A stretch of DNA of 64,000 bases from Bacillota bacterium. Lineage in GTDB: Bacteria > Bacillota > Clostridia > Peptostreptococcales > Anaerovoracaceae. The first letter of the stretch is position 1. Each line of letters opens with the position of its first letter. Location of the stretch: assembly GCA_022793795.1 (NCBI GenBank), contig JAAWDM010000055.1, positions 1-64,000 of the forward strand, written 5' to 3'. This document shows positions 1 to 7,878 of this stretch, piece by piece. The notes under the pieces are model-generated. The model did no database searches. It was given only the letters and a program-made list of their open reading frames with translations, and was not told the origin of the DNA. The position numbers and the translations under genes are program-made.

Positions 1-13
1 CAATTTAGCATAC

Positions 14-28
14 TATAATAACTATTAT
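14..28. promoter_or_regulatory. possible promoter/operator upstream of the sigma-54 regulator
   Basis: A TATAAT hexamer lies at 14-19 and overlaps a near-palindrome at 15-28 (ATAATA, 2 nt, TATTAT). It could be the -10 element and an operator for the regulator gene that starts at 188. The -35 region would fall at or beyond the window edge, so the promoter cannot be confirmed. Confidence 0.3.
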
Positions 29-187
29 TTTACACTACATCATATAAACTGACAAGATATCAATTTACACAAAATAACATGAGTAAAACCATTGACCGCA
101 TTAGATCAAACAGGTAAAATATATGCAGTATCGTTGTCCTTAGTTTACAATGGTACCTGTGGCTTAGAAAAGGAGATGTACCGCGTT

Positions 188-1915
188 ATGAAAGACCATA
201 TGCATATATCCAAACAGTTAAAAAAACGAATTCATTATTATTTCCTCGTTGACAGCGATAACCATCTACTCCCCTGCGATGAAGATGCACAGCTTTTTTT
301 AAATCACATTGATGCTAACACGCTTATCAATCATATTCTCAATTTACAATTTCATACCGCCATCATCACCTCCACTGTGGTGCTTGCAGATAGCAGTTAT
401 AGTTTGAAGATTATTCCCGTTTCCACCCCCCCTCGACAAAAAATAGGGATTTCTTCCCATGGCTCTACGCCCCCTAACATTACCCATATCATCCTGTTGC
501 AAAATCAGTTTTACTTTGCAGACTTACTCCATCAGCTAGGAAAATATCCAGTTGACAGCGGTGAATTTGAAAATGTATTAAAGGATTATGATGATCCTCT
601 ATATATCAATAAGGCTAATGGCGACCCCCTATACTTTAATTATCGCTATTTAGAGGTCAGCGGTTTCTCTCCCAACGATTTTTTCGATGCAGGTTTGGCC
701 TCTGATATGGACTATTTTGAACCTGTAGTGACGCCCACGGTGATGAAAAACAATATGGATTTAACCACCTTCCAGCATCTTACCTCTGGACGAGATATCA
801 TTACGACTGGCGTTCCCCTCTATTTGAGCAATGGAGATTATAATCTGGTATTGTTTTTAGTATCACCCCTGAACCATACCTCCATCCAATCCTCTCATAT
901 TCTTACCATGAAGCAGGATGTCTCTACCAAGATGAAGGATGGAACATGGGAATCTCCCACCTATTTGGAAATCATCGCCGAAAGCCCTATGATGAAAAAG
1001 TGCATGCAGGATGCCATTAAACTTTCTTCCTATAACGTACCTTGCCTGCTGCTGGGTTCCTCTGGCTGCGGTAAAGAGGTATTTGCATCCCTGATACATG
1101 CCACCAGTCGTAGAAATACCGGTCCCTTTGTGAAGATTAACTGCAGCGCACTGCCGCCAAACCTACTGGAATCTGAATTATTTGGCTATGATGCCGGCTC
1201 CTTTACCGGCGCCCTCAACAGAGGCAAAAAAGGTTTCTTTGAAACCAGCAACGGCGGCACCCTTCTGCTGGATGAAATCGGCGATATGCCTCTGGAATCT
1301 CAGGCTAAACTGCTCCGTGTTCTGGAGACAGGTGAATTTTACAAGGTAGGAGGTAACACGCCCATTCGAGTAGATGTACGAATCATTGCAGCTACCAATA
1401 AAAACCTTCGGGAAATGATCCAGCAAGGGACCTTCCGAAGCGACCTTTACTATCGGTTAAATGTAGCTTCCCTTCATCTTCCTGACCTGAAAGATCGTCA
1501 AGAGGATATCCCACTGCTGGTCAGTCATTTTACCCACTATTTTAACACCAAATATCAAAACAGCAAAATCGTCAGTGAAGAACTTCTGGAAGCATTTAAA
1601 AGTTATGCCTGGCCCGGTAATATCAGAGAACTAAAAAACATCATCGAACGGTTGGTTCTCCTCAGTACCAGCACCAAGCTGACCATGTTAGATATTGCAG
1701 ATACTGATATGTTTTCTTCAGAATCAGCGGTTTCTGACATCACTATAAACGGTATTCCCCGCCTGGAAGATGCTGTCGATACGGTAGAAAAAACCTTGGT
1801 ACAGAGAGCCCTTCTGCTAGGCGGTAACACCCGCGTGGCAGCTCAACTTTTAGATGTGAGTCAGTCCACCATCATGCGTAAGATTACCAAGTACCATCTA
1901 ACAGCTAAAGAATAG
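188..1915 (+). CDS. sigma-54-dependent enhancer-binding transcriptional regulator
   Basis: A 575-aa activator of sigma-54 RNA polymerase. The N-terminal ~260 residues hold a PAS-like sensor region (around DDPLYINKANGDPLYFNYRY). The AAA+ domain follows, with Walker A GSSGCGKE, the sigma-54 contact loop as GSFTGA (the usual form is GAFTGA) and Walker B GGTLLLDEIGD. A Fis-type helix-turn-helix ends the protein (RVAAQLLDVSQSTIMRK). I prefer the ATG at 188, preceded by AGGAG 12 nt upstream; an in-frame TTG at 92 would add 32 residues but has no ribosome site. The gene is convergent with the operon at 2001-6991, whose promoter is of the sigma-54 type, so it is the obvious candidate activator (inference). 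The ligand is unknown. Confidence 0.93.
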   Translation: MKDHMHISKQLKKRIHYYFLVDSDNHLLPCDEDAQLFLNHIDANTLINHILNLQFHTAIITSTVVLADSSYSLKIIPVSTPPRQKIGISSHGSTPPNITHIILLQNQFYFADLLHQLGKYPVDSGEFENVLKDYDDPLYINKANGDPLYFNYRYLEVSGFSPNDFFDAGLASDMDYFEPVVTPTVMKNNMDLTTFQHLTSGRDIITTGVPLYLSNGDYNLVLFLVSPLNHTSIQSSHILTMKQDVSTKMKDGTWESPTYLEIIAESPMMKKCMQDAIKLSSYNVPCLLLGSSGCGKEVFASLIHATSRRNTGPFVKINCSALPPNLLESELFGYDAGSFTGALNRGKKGFFETSNGGTLLLDEIGDMPLESQAKLLRVLETGEFYKVGGNTPIRVDVRIIAATNKNLREMIQQGTFRSDLYYRLNVASLHLPDLKDRQEDIPLLVSHFTHYFNTKYQNSKIVSEELLEAFKSYAWPGNIRELKNIIERLVLLSTSTKLTMLDIADTDMFSSESAVSDITINGIPRLEDAVDTVEKTLVQRALLLGGNTRVAAQLLDVSQSTIMRKITKYHLTAKE

Positions 1916-1920
1916 GCAAA

Positions 1921-1955
1921 AAAAGAGCAGCCATACATCACAGGGCTGCTCTTTT
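1921..1955. terminator. bidirectional rho-independent terminator
   Basis: A perfect 12-bp stem (AAAAGAGCAGCC / GGCTGCTCTTTT) with an 11-nt loop, flanked by A and T runs on both sides. It lies between the convergent regulator gene and the DUF362 gene and can terminate both transcripts. Confidence 0.9.
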
Positions 1956-2000
1956 CTATGATACAGGAACGATATACTATGATAATTACCCAATATTCAG

Positions 2001-3185
2001 CTAGTATCTGACTCCGTATTCTCTTCGATCACCTAAAATGGCTTTCACCGTATCTACGTTACCCGGCGGGCATCCAATGGCGCACCTTGCGCCTATCTCC
2101 TCCGCCAGCTTCTTCGCACAGATTCCTACGCAGACCGTATTATCTCCAGTAGCGTCCTCTGGCAGCTGGTCTTTTGTACATGGACCGACCACCACATTCA
2201 TGCCTTCCAAATAGCCTAGCAAATCCTGTGCTTTCATGTCCATCAGAGAACTGATGACCGTATTATGGCATCCAGTACAAGCCTGAGCGTCAAATATCAA
2301 ATGGAAGGACTCAGGCAGACCCTCGATTTCCACCTCGCCAGGCCGTTTAAACGGACTTCTGACTGCTTCAATCGTCTCGCCCACCACCTGAATCTTTTCT
2401 ATATCCATCTCACCCAGGCCCCGAGCTGCTGCCGTAGCGGTAATCATAACCTTTTCTGGGTCATATCCCATAATCAGGCCAGTTACTGTCTCACAGGCAA
2501 CTAAGTCCTTGGAACCCAGAATTAAGTTCATCTGCTTTGTCTCGCCAAAGATTGGGCCAAGACCTTGCTGACCATAAGTTCCGTCTACGATTTCCAAAAC
2601 CGGTTTAATGGTTTCCACCAGGTCGCAAACCGATTCCACTACACCGATGGAATGGAAATTCTTTTTCTGCACATCGGTAATCAGGCCTTTGCAATTTTTC
2701 ATACCCAGAGTAATTTCCGTCTGGTCATGGGTTTTCATCACCGGAACCGTAATGATTGCATCAGCATCCCGAATCACTTCCCAGGATTTGAGGCGATCAA
2801 TTTTTGTTCCATTGTTTACCTGAATATCGCAAGCAGGCTCCTTCTTTAAGTCAAGTACCGGAATTCCCATGTCTCTTAACTTTTGATATTCACACATCTG
2901 AATCACCGCTTCTGTATCAGCCCCTGCTGCAGAAGACTCTGCGATAATCGGAATACCGCCTGCCGCCTTTACTGCCTCGCAGACTGCCAAACAGACCTCC
3001 CATCTGGTAACAGCTCCAGACAGCCTGGAAGCCGGTTTTGCCACTAGATTGGGCTTAATCACTACCTTGGCGCCCTCTGAAATAATATCATCAAGGCCGC
3101 CAATCTGCTCGATGACCTTATCCACAGCTGCCTTAATTCCAGCATACTCATCGCTTTTTGTTCTTTGAATGGATACAATCGACAT
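2001..3185 (-). CDS. DUF362 domain-containing protein
   Basis: A 394-aa protein of the DUF362 family. Visible hallmarks are the N-terminal VVIKPNLVAK segment, the TVPVMKTHDQTEITLGMKN segment and a Cys-rich C-terminal third (CTGCHN, VGPC, CVGICAKK, CAIGCPPGN). Those cysteines could bind metal or an Fe-S cluster, but the spacing is not classical ferredoxin. No reaction is established for the family. It is the last gene of the symporter-aminotransferase-dehydrogenase operon, so a role in the same amino-acid conversion is likely (inference). The ATG start has GGGAGG just upstream. Confidence 0.85.
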   Translation of the reverse strand: MSIVSIQRTKSDEYAGIKAAVDKVIEQIGGLDDIISEGAKVVIKPNLVAKPASRLSGAVTRWEVCLAVCEAVKAAGGIPIIAESSAAGADTEAVIQMCEYQKLRDMGIPVLDLKKEPACDIQVNNGTKIDRLKSWEVIRDADAIITVPVMKTHDQTEITLGMKNCKGLITDVQKKNFHSIGVVESVCDLVETIKPVLEIVDGTYGQQGLGPIFGETKQMNLILGSKDLVACETVTGLIMGYDPEKVMITATAAARGLGEMDIEKIQVVGETIEAVRSPFKRPGEVEIEGLPESFHLIFDAQACTGCHNTVISSLMDMKAQDLLGYLEGMNVVVGPCTKDQLPEDATGDNTVCVGICAKKLAEEIGARCAIGCPPGNVDTVKAILGDRREYGVRY

Positions 3186-3274
3186 TCTATCTTCCTCCCA
3201 TGTTCAATGGGGTGTCTCCATACAGAAGAAAACACCCCAATGGTATTACCAATATATTTTATATACCATATACT

Positions 3275-4261
3275 CTATGCTTTTGCTTCCAGCGGATTCT
3301 CTTCCCCTGCTTCAAATGCTCTTACAGATTCAAATACGCAGCGGCACATTTCAGACACTGCATCCTCTGTATAGAAAGCTGTATGTGGTGAAAGAATCAC
3401 ATTCGGGAAGCTCTTTAAGATGGCCATCTGACGGTTTGCCAGCACATCGCCAGAGCGATTGAGGAAGTAAAGACCTGCCTCATCTTCAAGTACATCCAGT
3501 GCAGCGCCGCCGATCTTACCAGACTCAATACCATCGATCAGAGCATCGCTGTCCACAAGGGTACCTCTCGCTGCATTGATAATCATCACGCCATCCTTCA
3601 TCTTTTCGATGGCGGCATGGTCAATGAGATGATAGTTATCTGCTGTGGCCGGAGCGTGGAAGGTAATGATGTCAGACTGAGTGATAATCGTATCGATATC
3701 TACATACTCTGCCTTTTCTGCTACTGCCGGATTAGGGTATAGATCATAGGCCAAAATCTTGCATCCAAAACCGCTCAGATGATCGATGACAGTTTTGCCG
3801 ATTCTACCGGTTCCGACAACGCCTACCGTGCAGTTGGAGATCTCTTTACCGATTTTACCTTTAAATGAATAGTCCTGTACCTCAACCCGTTTCATGATAT
3901 GTGCAAACCGTCTGCAAACCATGAGCATGAGCATGATAGTATAGTTGGCCACGCTGTCCGGTGCATACTGGGAGCGGCCTACGCGGATGCCCAGTTCCTT
4001 ACACTTCTTCAGATTGATATGGTCGGTACCGATACTTCTGGTCAGCAGGTATTTTACACCATTTGCAGCGAAAGCATCTAGCATTTCGTCAGTACATTCA
4101 GAGGCCAGAATAGATACAGCCTCGTGTCCCTTTACCATAGGGATATTTTCCACACTCTGATATCCTTCATAGCCAGTATAGGAAAAGCCGTATTCCTTGG
4201 CTAAATCGTCAAAGAAATATTTCTCATCGAATTCTCTCAGATTATATATAAATACGTTCAC
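3275..4261 (-). CDS. D-isomer-specific 2-hydroxyacid dehydrogenase (D-lactate dehydrogenase-like)
   Basis: A 328-aa NAD-dependent 2-oxoacid reductase. The Rossmann motif VGTGRIGKT is near residue 150. The catalytic Arg (AARGTLVD), Glu (DVLEDEAG) and His (LSPHTAF) are all present. The family reduces pyruvate or branched/aromatic 2-oxoacids to (R)-2-hydroxyacids. The start is GTG with AAAGGAG upstream. It sits between the aminotransferase and DUF362 genes, so the expected flow is amino acid to 2-oxoacid to D-hydroxyacid, a reductive Stickland-type step (inference). The substrate cannot be read from sequence. Confidence 0.92.
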   Translation of the reverse strand: MNVFIYNLREFDEKYFFDDLAKEYGFSYTGYEGYQSVENIPMVKGHEAVSILASECTDEMLDAFAANGVKYLLTRSIGTDHINLKKCKELGIRVGRSQYAPDSVANYTIMLMLMVCRRFAHIMKRVEVQDYSFKGKIGKEISNCTVGVVGTGRIGKTVIDHLSGFGCKILAYDLYPNPAVAEKAEYVDIDTIITQSDIITFHAPATADNYHLIDHAAIEKMKDGVMIINAARGTLVDSDALIDGIESGKIGGAALDVLEDEAGLYFLNRSGDVLANRQMAILKSFPNVILSPHTAFYTEDAVSEMCRCVFESVRAFEAGEENPLEAKA

Positions 4262-4273
4262 CTTATCTCTCCT

Positions 4274-5431
4274 TTATTTCTCTCCAAACATCTTCTTCAG
4301 ACGCTCAATTCCCTCTCTGATGGCCTCTTCGCTGGACGCATAGGAGAAGCGGAGGAATCCTTCGCCGCCGTCGCCGAATGCGCTGCCCGGTGTAGCCAGT
4401 ACCTGTACCTGGTCCAAAATTTTTACAGCCAGTTCCTGAGATGGAATACCAAAACTCTTTACATTGGCAAAAGCATAGAATGCACCGCCCGGTTTAATGC
4501 ATGAGAAGCCCTGTACCTGATTGAGCCCTTCCACCAGAATATCTCTTCTGCGCTCATACTGACGCTTCATCTCCTCTACCGATTCCTGCGGGCCGGTAAG
4601 AGCCTCTGCTGCTGCCATCTGACATGCTGCAGTTACGCTGGAACCCATGCTTTCCTGAAGCAGAGTCATTCTCTCTCTCACCTCTACTGGAGCAACCACA
4701 TAACCAATTCTCCAACCAGTCATGGCATAAGACTTGGAAAAACTGTTAACCGTAATGACATGGTCCTTCATTTCTGGGATGGAACCCATACTGAAACTCT
4801 TCTGTCCATCATAAATAATAGCCTCATACGGTTCATCCGAAATCACAATCAGGTCATGCTCCAGCGCTACCTTTGCGATTTCTCTTATATCTGCTTCCGT
4901 CAAAACTGCACCGGTCGGATTACACGGCGAGTTAATCAGGATTGCTTTCGTCTTTGGGGTAATCTTTGCTTTGATGTCTTCGGCAGTCACTCTGAACTGA
5001 TTTTCTTCACGAGTTTCTACAATGACAGAAGTACCTCCCATCATATGTACATAGCCAAAGTAGTTGGGGAAACATGGTGTCGGAATGATAACTTCATCAC
5101 CAGGGTCTAAAATGGTAGCCATGGTCAAAAGCAAAGCCTGTCCTGCGCCGAAGGTAATATGTACATTATCCTCCGTCACAAAATCCATTCCGTTGAAATC
5201 CCGCATCTTCTGGGCGATTGCACTCAGAAGCGGTTTAATTCCCTGATTTGCCACATATTTGGTATAGCCATGGTTTAATGCATCACAGGCAGCGTCTATG
5301 ACGTTCTGTGGAGTTGCAAAATCCGGCTCGCCAAGGCCGAAGCTTAATACATTGTCGTATTTCGCTGCTAATACGGTCATTGCTCTGATACCGGAAGTCG
5401 GCATTGCCAGCGCGCTTTTACTCATTTTCAT
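4274..5431 (-). CDS. PLP-dependent class I/II aminotransferase
   Basis: A 385-aa fold-type I aminotransferase. The PLP lysine motif is SFSKSYAMTGWR, with the NPTG and DEPYE motifs of the cofactor pocket upstream. I use the ATG at 5431, which has AAGGAGG 9 nt upstream; an in-frame ATG at 5470 would add 13 residues without a good ribosome site. It lies directly downstream of the symporter and upstream of the dehydrogenase, so it probably makes the 2-oxoacid that the dehydrogenase reduces. Confidence 0.93.
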   Translation of the reverse strand: MKMSKSALAMPTSGIRAMTVLAAKYDNVLSFGLGEPDFATPQNVIDAACDALNHGYTKYVANQGIKPLLSAIAQKMRDFNGMDFVTEDNVHITFGAGQALLLTMATILDPGDEVIIPTPCFPNYFGYVHMMGGTSVIVETREENQFRVTAEDIKAKITPKTKAILINSPCNPTGAVLTEADIREIAKVALEHDLIVISDEPYEAIIYDGQKSFSMGSIPEMKDHVITVNSFSKSYAMTGWRIGYVVAPVEVRERMTLLQESMGSSVTAACQMAAAEALTGPQESVEEMKRQYERRRDILVEGLNQVQGFSCIKPGGAFYAFANVKSFGIPSQELAVKILDQVQVLATPGSAFGDGGEGFLRFSYASSEEAIREGIERLKKMFGEK

Positions 5432-5524
5432 AACTGAATATCCTCCTTTTGAAAACATAGAGCCGCTCATTGGCAGCTCTATATTTTTTAGTACGCTTTT
5501 AGATGTTTTAAAATATGTTTCTAA

Positions 5525-6991
5525 CTATTTTAATTGTCCGGACTGATATTTGTCGCGGATACCTCTCCAAGTCTCTGTACCAGGCCAATTAAACTTGTCA
5601 GGGTCAAAGATTGGATCCTTACCAGCCTTCTTCTGTTCCTGATAGTCTTTCAGCAACGCCTTTGCCTTGCCCATGCAGGTGAACAGGAAGAGCATATTAC
5701 ACCAAGTGATTAAGCCGATACCTACATCACCGAAGTCCCATGCAGAGGTACTGTCCATCATACCTGCGATTACTACGAATATCAGGAAAAGGATAGCCAT
5801 TGCATTGGAAGCCCACTTCGGAGTGGAACCCTTGAAGAAGAACGTCAGAGTGGACTGACAGTTGTACATCTGATTCATACAAGTGGTAAATGCGAAGAAT
5901 ACAAGTGCGATGGAGATGAATGCAGGTCCCCATGAGAATACAGTGCCGATTGCAGCCTGTGCCCAAGGTGCGCCTGGAGATGCATTTCCAGCCAGTTCTG
6001 GACATTCGATCAGGAACTCTCCTGCATCGCCTACACAGTTAAATACGTTGGTCATAATCATAATCAGACCGGTAGCAGTACATACAAACAGAGTATCAAT
6101 GTAGATAGAGAAAGTCTGTACCAGACCCTGCTTAACCGGATGGGAAACTTCTGCAGAACCAGCAGACGGCGTAGCCGTAGACATACCGGTTTCAGAGGAG
6201 TAAACCGCTCTCTTGGTACCCCAGATAACTGCGCTTCCCAATGCGCCGCCGAATACAGAACCAGGAACAAAGGCGCTCTTGAAGATCAGTGCGAAAGCTG
6301 CTGGAATAGCAGAGATGTTCATGAAGATGATAATCAGAGCTACTATAATATAAAGAGCAGCCATAACAGGAACGATCATTTCTGCAACACGTCCGATTCT
6401 CTTGGAACCACCAAAGGTAATGTAGCCGATTAAAGCCGCCATCAAAACTGCGGTTAACCAAATAGGAACGCCAAAGCTGTTATGTAAAGCCTGTGCACAA
6501 GCGTTTGCCTGTAAGCAGTTCTGGGTCAAAGCTTCTGCTGCGATAAAGATTACGCCGTAAATCAGACCTAATGCTCTGAAGTTAAAACGCTTTCCGAAAT
6601 AGTATGCTGCATTACCACGATACTCGCCGTCTACAACTTCCTTATACAGCTGAGCCATGGTACATTCGATAAAGGTGGTACCAGCGCCAAAGATGGCTAC
6701 CATCCACATCCAGAACAGCGCGCCAGGGCCGCCGAAACAGATACCCGTGGCAACACCAGCGATATTACCGGTTCCTACACGTCCTGCGATTGCCAGACAG
6801 AAAGCCTGGAAGGAAGAAAGACCTGTGTCGGAAGCCTGACTTCCAAACAGCATCTTAACCGCTTCTTTGATGTGTCTGATCTGCGGTGCGCCTAGATAGA
6901 TTGTGAAAATCAATCCACCAGCTAAGCAGATGACTGGCAGTGGCGTTGACCACAAAATGCCGTTCAGCGTGCTAACGATTTGTGAAAACAT
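5525..6991 (-). CDS. sodium:alanine/glycine symporter, AGCS family
   Basis: A 488-aa polytopic membrane protein with about 10-11 hydrophobic segments. The AGCS signature around GRVGTGNIAGVATGICFGG and the downstream GTKRAVYSSETGMSTAT stretch identify the family, which imports alanine or glycine with Na+. It is the first gene after the sigma-54 promoter at 7043-7058 and has a strong AGGAGG site. It is the likely import step for the amino acid processed by the two downstream enzymes. Confidence 0.94.
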   Translation of the reverse strand: MFSQIVSTLNGILWSTPLPVICLAGGLIFTIYLGAPQIRHIKEAVKMLFGSQASDTGLSSFQAFCLAIAGRVGTGNIAGVATGICFGGPGALFWMWMVAIFGAGTTFIECTMAQLYKEVVDGEYRGNAAYYFGKRFNFRALGLIYGVIFIAAEALTQNCLQANACAQALHNSFGVPIWLTAVLMAALIGYITFGGSKRIGRVAEMIVPVMAALYIIVALIIIFMNISAIPAAFALIFKSAFVPGSVFGGALGSAVIWGTKRAVYSSETGMSTATPSAGSAEVSHPVKQGLVQTFSIYIDTLFVCTATGLIMIMTNVFNCVGDAGEFLIECPELAGNASPGAPWAQAAIGTVFSWGPAFISIALVFFAFTTCMNQMYNCQSTLTFFFKGSTPKWASNAMAILFLIFVVIAGMMDSTSAWDFGDVGIGLITWCNMLFLFTCMGKAKALLKDYQEQKKAGKDPIFDPDKFNWPGTETWRGIRDKYQSGQLK

Positions 6992-7042
6992 AATTCAACC
7001 TCCTACTTATAATAGTATAATTACGAATACACTATTTATAGC

Positions 7043-7058
7043 AGCAAGAGCCGTGCCA
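7043..7058 (-). promoter_or_regulatory. sigma-54 (-24/-12) promoter of the symporter operon
   Basis: Read on the minus strand the site is TGGCACGGCTCTTGCT. It matches the sigma-54 consensus TGGCACG-N4-TTGCW at every fixed base. It lies about 50 bp upstream of the symporter start, which is normal for a leader. Confidence 0.9.
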
Positions 7059-7120
7059 AAACACGACACATTGATTTCACTGGTTTCTAACAAATTCTTA
7101 ACATTATTTTCACATCATTT

Positions 7121-7149
7121 CCGGTTCAATTTCGTCAAAACCGGTTCAA
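7121..7149 (-). promoter_or_regulatory. paired upstream repeats, likely activator binding sites
   Basis: CCGGTTCAA occurs at 7121-7129 and again at 7141-7149, a 20-bp spacing or about two helical turns. The pair lies about 75-105 bp upstream of the -12 element, where enhancer-binding proteins usually bind. The regulator at 188-1915 is the candidate binder (inference). Confidence 0.6.
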
Positions 7150-7158
7150 CCGATTCCT

Positions 7159-7869
7159 TTAGTCCGACATCCGAAGACCGATGGCATTAGTCACTGGCAA
7201 AGAGAATACCATGGATTGGGCCTTACTCTCCAAGCCCGCTTTCTCCATAATCCCCTTCATAATATGATTTCTTTCCTGGGTAGTTGTAACCAAAAGATGG
7301 ATCTCTTTTTCCGTGGCAATGGAAAAGCCAAAAAACTTCTCGCTATATTCTGCGCCGGTTCCTTTTGCTTTTATCACCGTGCCCCCTGACGCCCCCGCCT
7401 GACGAGCAGCATCCATAATCAGATCTGTATAGCCCTCGTTGGCTATAACAAAGATTAGTTCAAAATCCGTATGAATTGACATGGTTTCCTTCCTTTCTCC
7501 GTTCTCTATCGCTCTACCCTTTCGATCCAATAAATCCAAAGTTTGGCCGTCCATAATATATTCTAGGCTCCGCTTGCCGCCCACACTATTTAGAGGCGTG
7601 GTGACAACAATGCCATGTCCAGGTATGTCGATATACATCTTTCGTTTAAAACTTTTCAGAAGGGACGTTAATCCTGCTCCTGTAATGACACCAAAGATGA
7701 TGGCTTTCTCACTAGGGGTTAGATAAAGATATTCCAAAATCTCCGCAGAAGCCGTTCCGCTTCCCAGGGCCATGTCAGTGGTGAATACATTGTTTTCCCG
7801 AAAAATTTCAATGGCTTGCTCTGCTCTATCTCTGTCGGTAATCGCTGTTACCAGATATAAACTTTCCAT
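7159..7869 (-). CDS. tandem PII-like (P-II family) regulatory protein
   Basis: A 236-aa soluble protein built of two PII-like domains, about residues 1-110 and 130-236. Each has the beta-alpha-beta pattern seen in proteins encoded beside DUF1538 transporters (for example YLVTAITDRDRAEQAIEIF and FELIFVIANEGYTDLIMDAA). It starts 9 nt after the DUF1538 gene with AGGAGG, so the two are co-transcribed. A role as ligand-sensing subunit of the transporter is inference. The classical T-loop Tyr uridylylation site is not obvious. Confidence 0.75.
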   Translation of the reverse strand: MESLYLVTAITDRDRAEQAIEIFRENNVFTTDMALGSGTASAEILEYLYLTPSEKAIIFGVITGAGLTSLLKSFKRKMYIDIPGHGIVVTTPLNSVGGKRSLEYIMDGQTLDLLDRKGRAIENGERKETMSIHTDFELIFVIANEGYTDLIMDAARQAGASGGTVIKAKGTGAEYSEKFFGFSIATEKEIHLLVTTTQERNHIMKGIMEKAGLESKAQSMVFSLPVTNAIGLRMSD

Positions 7870-7878
7870 GGCTGCCTC

